DNA of 64,000 bases from contig NC_088800.1 in the NCBI RefSeq assembly GCF_011386835.1, positions 16,826,572 to 16,890,571 on the forward strand. The letters run 5' to 3'. A program made the translations under genes and the position numbers. Source of the DNA: Chrysemys picta bellii (lineage: Eukaryota; Chordata; Testudines; Emydidae). This document shows positions 60,477-64,000 of the stretch, one piece after another. The notes beneath the pieces were generated by a model that did no database searches, had not been told where the DNA came from, and saw nothing but the letters and a program-made list of their open reading frames with translations. Numbering within the stretch: the first letter of the stretch is position 1; each line of letters starts with the position of its first letter.

Positions 60477-62243
60477 CGTGTCCCTGATCTCATTGAAGTC
60501 AATGCAAAGTTTGCCACTGATTTCAATGGATTAGGATCAGATCTACACTTTGCTTTGAACTTGTATGTACTGTTCTTTAGACAGCAGTGAAGAAGGCTGT
60601 CAAAGTGTAATAATTTATGATCAGTCTTTTTATGCTTCACTTTGTCAATGAGAATTTCCTCCTTATCCATCTCTTGTAAAGTGTGTTTATTATGCCATTA
60701 TGCCATTGGTACAACCATTATAAAAAAAGAACTAATAAAAATAACGTGTCAAGCGTGGGCTTAAAAAACCTAAAGAATTTTAAATAATAATACTTTATGC
60801 TTCAAATAGCTCCTTTCACCTGGGGATCTCAAGTACTTTATGAATACTAAGGAAAGCCTTAATGCACTCCTAATTTAACTGTTATTATCCAGATTACACA
60901 GACATGTAAATTGAAACACAGAGCAGTTATGTGATATACCCAAGGTCACACATGCAACTCAGAGGCTAAGCCTGAAATACCATGGGACTCAGTATCTCCA
61001 TACATCTAGCCCAATGTATTAGCCACATTAAATACATGCTTCTTTTCCTCCTAAAGTACAATGGGCACACTTACTAACTTCTCTTTTACTGTTTATTATA
61101 TTTACTGTATTTGTGATAATTCCCTATTTTAGAATAATATATTAGTAAGCGAAACATCTGTAATGGTCCCCACTCTAGGTGCTTTAGTTAACATTTTGTT
61201 CTTCATGTATGTTGAGTAGAGCTGTGCAGAGGACAAAAATTCTATTTCGCAAAGGATTTTCAAATGTCAAAATCTGGCTTCATTCCAAATCGGAGCAAAA
61301 ACTTACCAAAAACAAAAAACAAAAAACCAACCACTAAAACTTTAAAATTCTCCACAAAGGAAAATATGAAATAATAATAATTTTGGGTTATTCAAAATGT
61401 TTTATTTTGATTTAATCAATTTAGACTTTATTTTATATTGTATTATAGTATAATGCAAAATAAAAATTCAAAACAAGAAATCAAAATATCTCATTCCCAA
61501 AATATTGAAAGGGAATGTGTGGATGTTCTCAAAACATTAAAAAAAATTAAACCAAAATTCCAGCAAAATTGACCTGATTTTCTGAAGCTTTTTGATTTTG
61601 ACAGAACTGTATATTTTTATGCAATATGGCTCCTTCGAAGTTTCTCTGACCAGCTCTAATACTGAGTTATAAAACTAGACTGGTCAGTTTCATTTTTTGT
61701 TTATGGTTATCATTTCCTGTTTCTGTTACTCTCATGCAATTCTGTTGTTCTTTTCTGCCAAATATTATGGTAGCTTCCATATACATTGTTTAAAACAGCT
61801 TCACTGTTCTTGTTAAGATTGCTAAGATATCTCCCCCTCTGGAGCCTCCTTTTTAAATAAAACCTAGGTCTAATCTACACACAAATTGTACTGATTTAAT
61901 TAAATCAAATTCTAACTTCATTTAGTTAAATCGGTGCAACCCTCTTGTGTGGATAACTTTCAATTGATTTAAGAGTAGGTAATATTGATGTAGGTTAATT
62001 TGGTAAGCAGTTTAAGGTGCCCACATAATTTAACTACGAATCAATTTAGCAACTGATTTAATTCAATCAGTGCAATTTGTGTTTGTAGACAAGCCCTGAA
62101 ATTTGCATTCTAAACTAGAATACATTGTTCTCTTAAACAAAGAAGCTAAAAGATGGACCACAACTGTAAAGCGTGTAGTGGTGTGTATGTAATTTGTTCC
62201 CTTTTGACTAGCACTCATTGCCCTGTAGGAATGCCACCCGTAG
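60477..62243. other. Intergenic; MIR-like fossil at 60800-61010 and a decayed foldback at 61865-62100
   Basis: At 60810-60970, CCTGGGGATCTCAAGTACTT and CAAGGTCACACATGCAACTC resemble ancient MIR/L2-type sequence. At 61865-62100, TCTAATCTACACACAAATTG faces CAATTTGTGTTTGTAGACAA, a decayed member of the GTCTACAC foldback group. Otherwise unrecognised. Confidence 0.5.
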
Positions 62244-62251
62244 CACTAAGG

Positions 62252-62452
62252 CAGTGGTTCTCAAACCTTCGTACTGGTGACCCCTTTCACACAGCAAGCC
62301 CCTGAGTGCAACCCCCCCATATAAATTAAAAATACTTTTTTTTATATTTAACACTCTTATAAATGCTGGAGGCAAAGTGGGGTTTGGAGGTGGAGGCGGA
62401 CAGCTTGTGACCCCCACGTAATAACCTCACGACCTCAGTTTGAGAACCCTTG
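62252..62452. mobile_element. hAT-type MITE, CAGTGGTTCTCAAA family
   Basis: Ends CAGTGGTTCTCAAACC and AGTTTGAGAACCCTTG. Perfect 8-bp duplication CACTAAGG (62244-62251, 62453-62460). It is the same family as 14429 and 32369 in the opposite orientation, an independent insertion. Confidence 0.93.
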
Positions 62453-62460
62453 CACTAAGG

Positions 62461-64000
62461 TGATCAGATTACCATATGTCAATGAGCAAATCTACCAAAA
62501 AAAAAAATAGTGAAAGTTGGCCCTCTAGTTTTATTTTTGCCAATTAAACGATTTTCCTTTGGACTTTTAGCTCCATTATCATGTAATGAATCTTCTGTCG
62601 TTACAAACACAGATATTCCCTAAATCTGTGCAAATGCCACACACTCTGTTTGCCTCTGCATCCACTTTGGAAGGACTTCTTTGTTAATGAAGATGAATTA
62701 GCAATTTATTTTTCAATGTATCTGCATCTGTTGCAGTGACCTGAGCCTTTCCCCTCAACGTGATATGAGTCAGGTGCTGTGCAAACTGAGTCGTGAAGAA
62801 GAGGAGGCTTTTCTTAAGGTGTGATTTTGTGTGCTATGTGTCAAGGAGCTACGGCGGAGAAAGATATATGTAATTTTTATTTTTAAAAATGAATGTATAT
62901 GTATGAATGGGTTGGATGGCTGAGAGGACAGGTAATATTCTACAGAGCCTTCCCTCTCTATGCCACAGTATCAGATTTGATCCAGCTGCTTGAAAGGCAT
63001 TAGAATATGCTAATTTATATGAAATAAATTGGCAGTCAGATTCTTTGTCACAGGATGCAAATGTCCATAGCATAAATGTGGCCTTGTTACCAGTATCAAC
63101 AGAAAAGCTAAGGAATTATTGGAGGTGGTCTCTCCTGATCAGAGCTAAGGCACCCTACTCAGACAAAGTGAGTTAGTTATTTAAGACATGATACGTGCCA
63201 CAATTGGGTCACATTTAGGAAAAAAAAATCTGTTTTTGCAGAATCTTCTGTTAAATCTACCATAGTAAAGACACCAATGGTCTGCAGGGGTAGAAATCAA
63301 CCACCTCTGCTTGGGATTTTGGTTTTTTTTTAGATTTTTATTAATTTTTCTACATTAAATTTTTTAAAAAAATCAGTTTACAAAGTATTTCATTATGTTT
63401 TGACCTTTTAAATTAAAAAATAATTAAATTTTTTCAAGGAAATTTCAAAATGAAAAGTGGCCTTTTTTGTTTACAATTAAACTGTTTGGTGAATTTGAAT
63501 GTTTTGGAATAAAAAAAAGGGTTTGGCTAAAAATGTTGCCCCAGCCAAGTGTAGGCTGATTAGTCATTTCACTATGAGAAACAGTTCTGGCTATGATTCT
63601 ACTCCATTGATTGTGAAGGATCAGCACTTAGATATTACTGTCACGGGCAGCAGTAATTCATAAATAAATACATGGATAGATTTTCTGAAGAGCATTTTAT
63701 CCACGTAAATATTTGCTGGTCTAAAAGCCATCCAGATTTCTCATTAAGGCACAGATGCATATTGTGATGTTGTGCAGTCTATATGGTTTTATAAAAATAA
63801 AAGTGAATGTAATGTAACTGGGATATGCTTCGTGCAAAAGGTCTCTTGTAAGGTATCATTACAAAGCTCATAATCTACTGAGTGTGATCATCCTATTTGT
63901 AGAAATGTACCACACTTGTATCTAAAACTAGAAATATAAAACATAACTCTGAGGGCCTATTGTAATTATGTAAAGTGTGGGCCATTAAGGATGGTTTGGA
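62461..64000. other. Intergenic to window end
   Basis: AT-rich; no exon, RNA gene or clear repeat recognised. Confidence 0.4.

Noticed and set aside
59156..60487. Pro- and Ala-rich frames of 127-206 codons
   Set aside because: They come from C-rich tandem units in nested hAT elements.

Overview
The window is vertebrate nuclear DNA, almost certainly from a turtle. The evidence is CR1 LINE fragments, a tRNA-derived SINE with a CR1-type tail, and a very dense load of hAT-type miniature transposons in a mostly AT-rich background. It has no operons or compact gene clusters. One gene is recognisable: TMC3 (transmembrane channel-like 3) on the minus strand.

Seventeen coding exons of TMC3 lie between 35740 (start codon) and 276. 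The intron that follows exon 17 runs off the left edge. All exon junctions keep the frame. The 2030 coding bases give 676 complete codons, roughly the first 60 per cent of a protein that I recall as about 1,100 residues in human. They cover the cytoplasmic N-terminus, about eight hydrophobic segments and the TMC signature CWETYVGQ. Intron 6 has a GC donor. Exon 9 is only 44 bp.

The introns (1-34 kb) are packed with mobile DNA: CR1 fragments, foldback elements, hAT elements with intact 8-bp target duplications, a solo ERV-type LTR inside a hAT element, and two insertions of a 2.4-2.6 kb composite hAT unit (13323-15931 and 31237-33619). From 35.75 kb to 64 kb I find no coding exon. That part is 5' flank or the start of a gene desert, holding more hAT elements, a CR1, a degraded LTR retrotransposon with gag zinc knuckles, an ERV-type LTR, MIR-like fossils and simple repeats.

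The most informative pattern is in the hAT elements. Perfect or near-perfect 8-bp target duplications can be read for about twenty insertions. They fall into two groups: element families ending in a GCAAC/AAAC-type motif sit in nnnTAnnn targets, and the CAGGGCCG and TAGGGTKRCC families do not. One nested insertion can be dated against an empty site in the second copy of its host. Several elements are nested in one another, so a relative order of activity can be worked out from this window alone.
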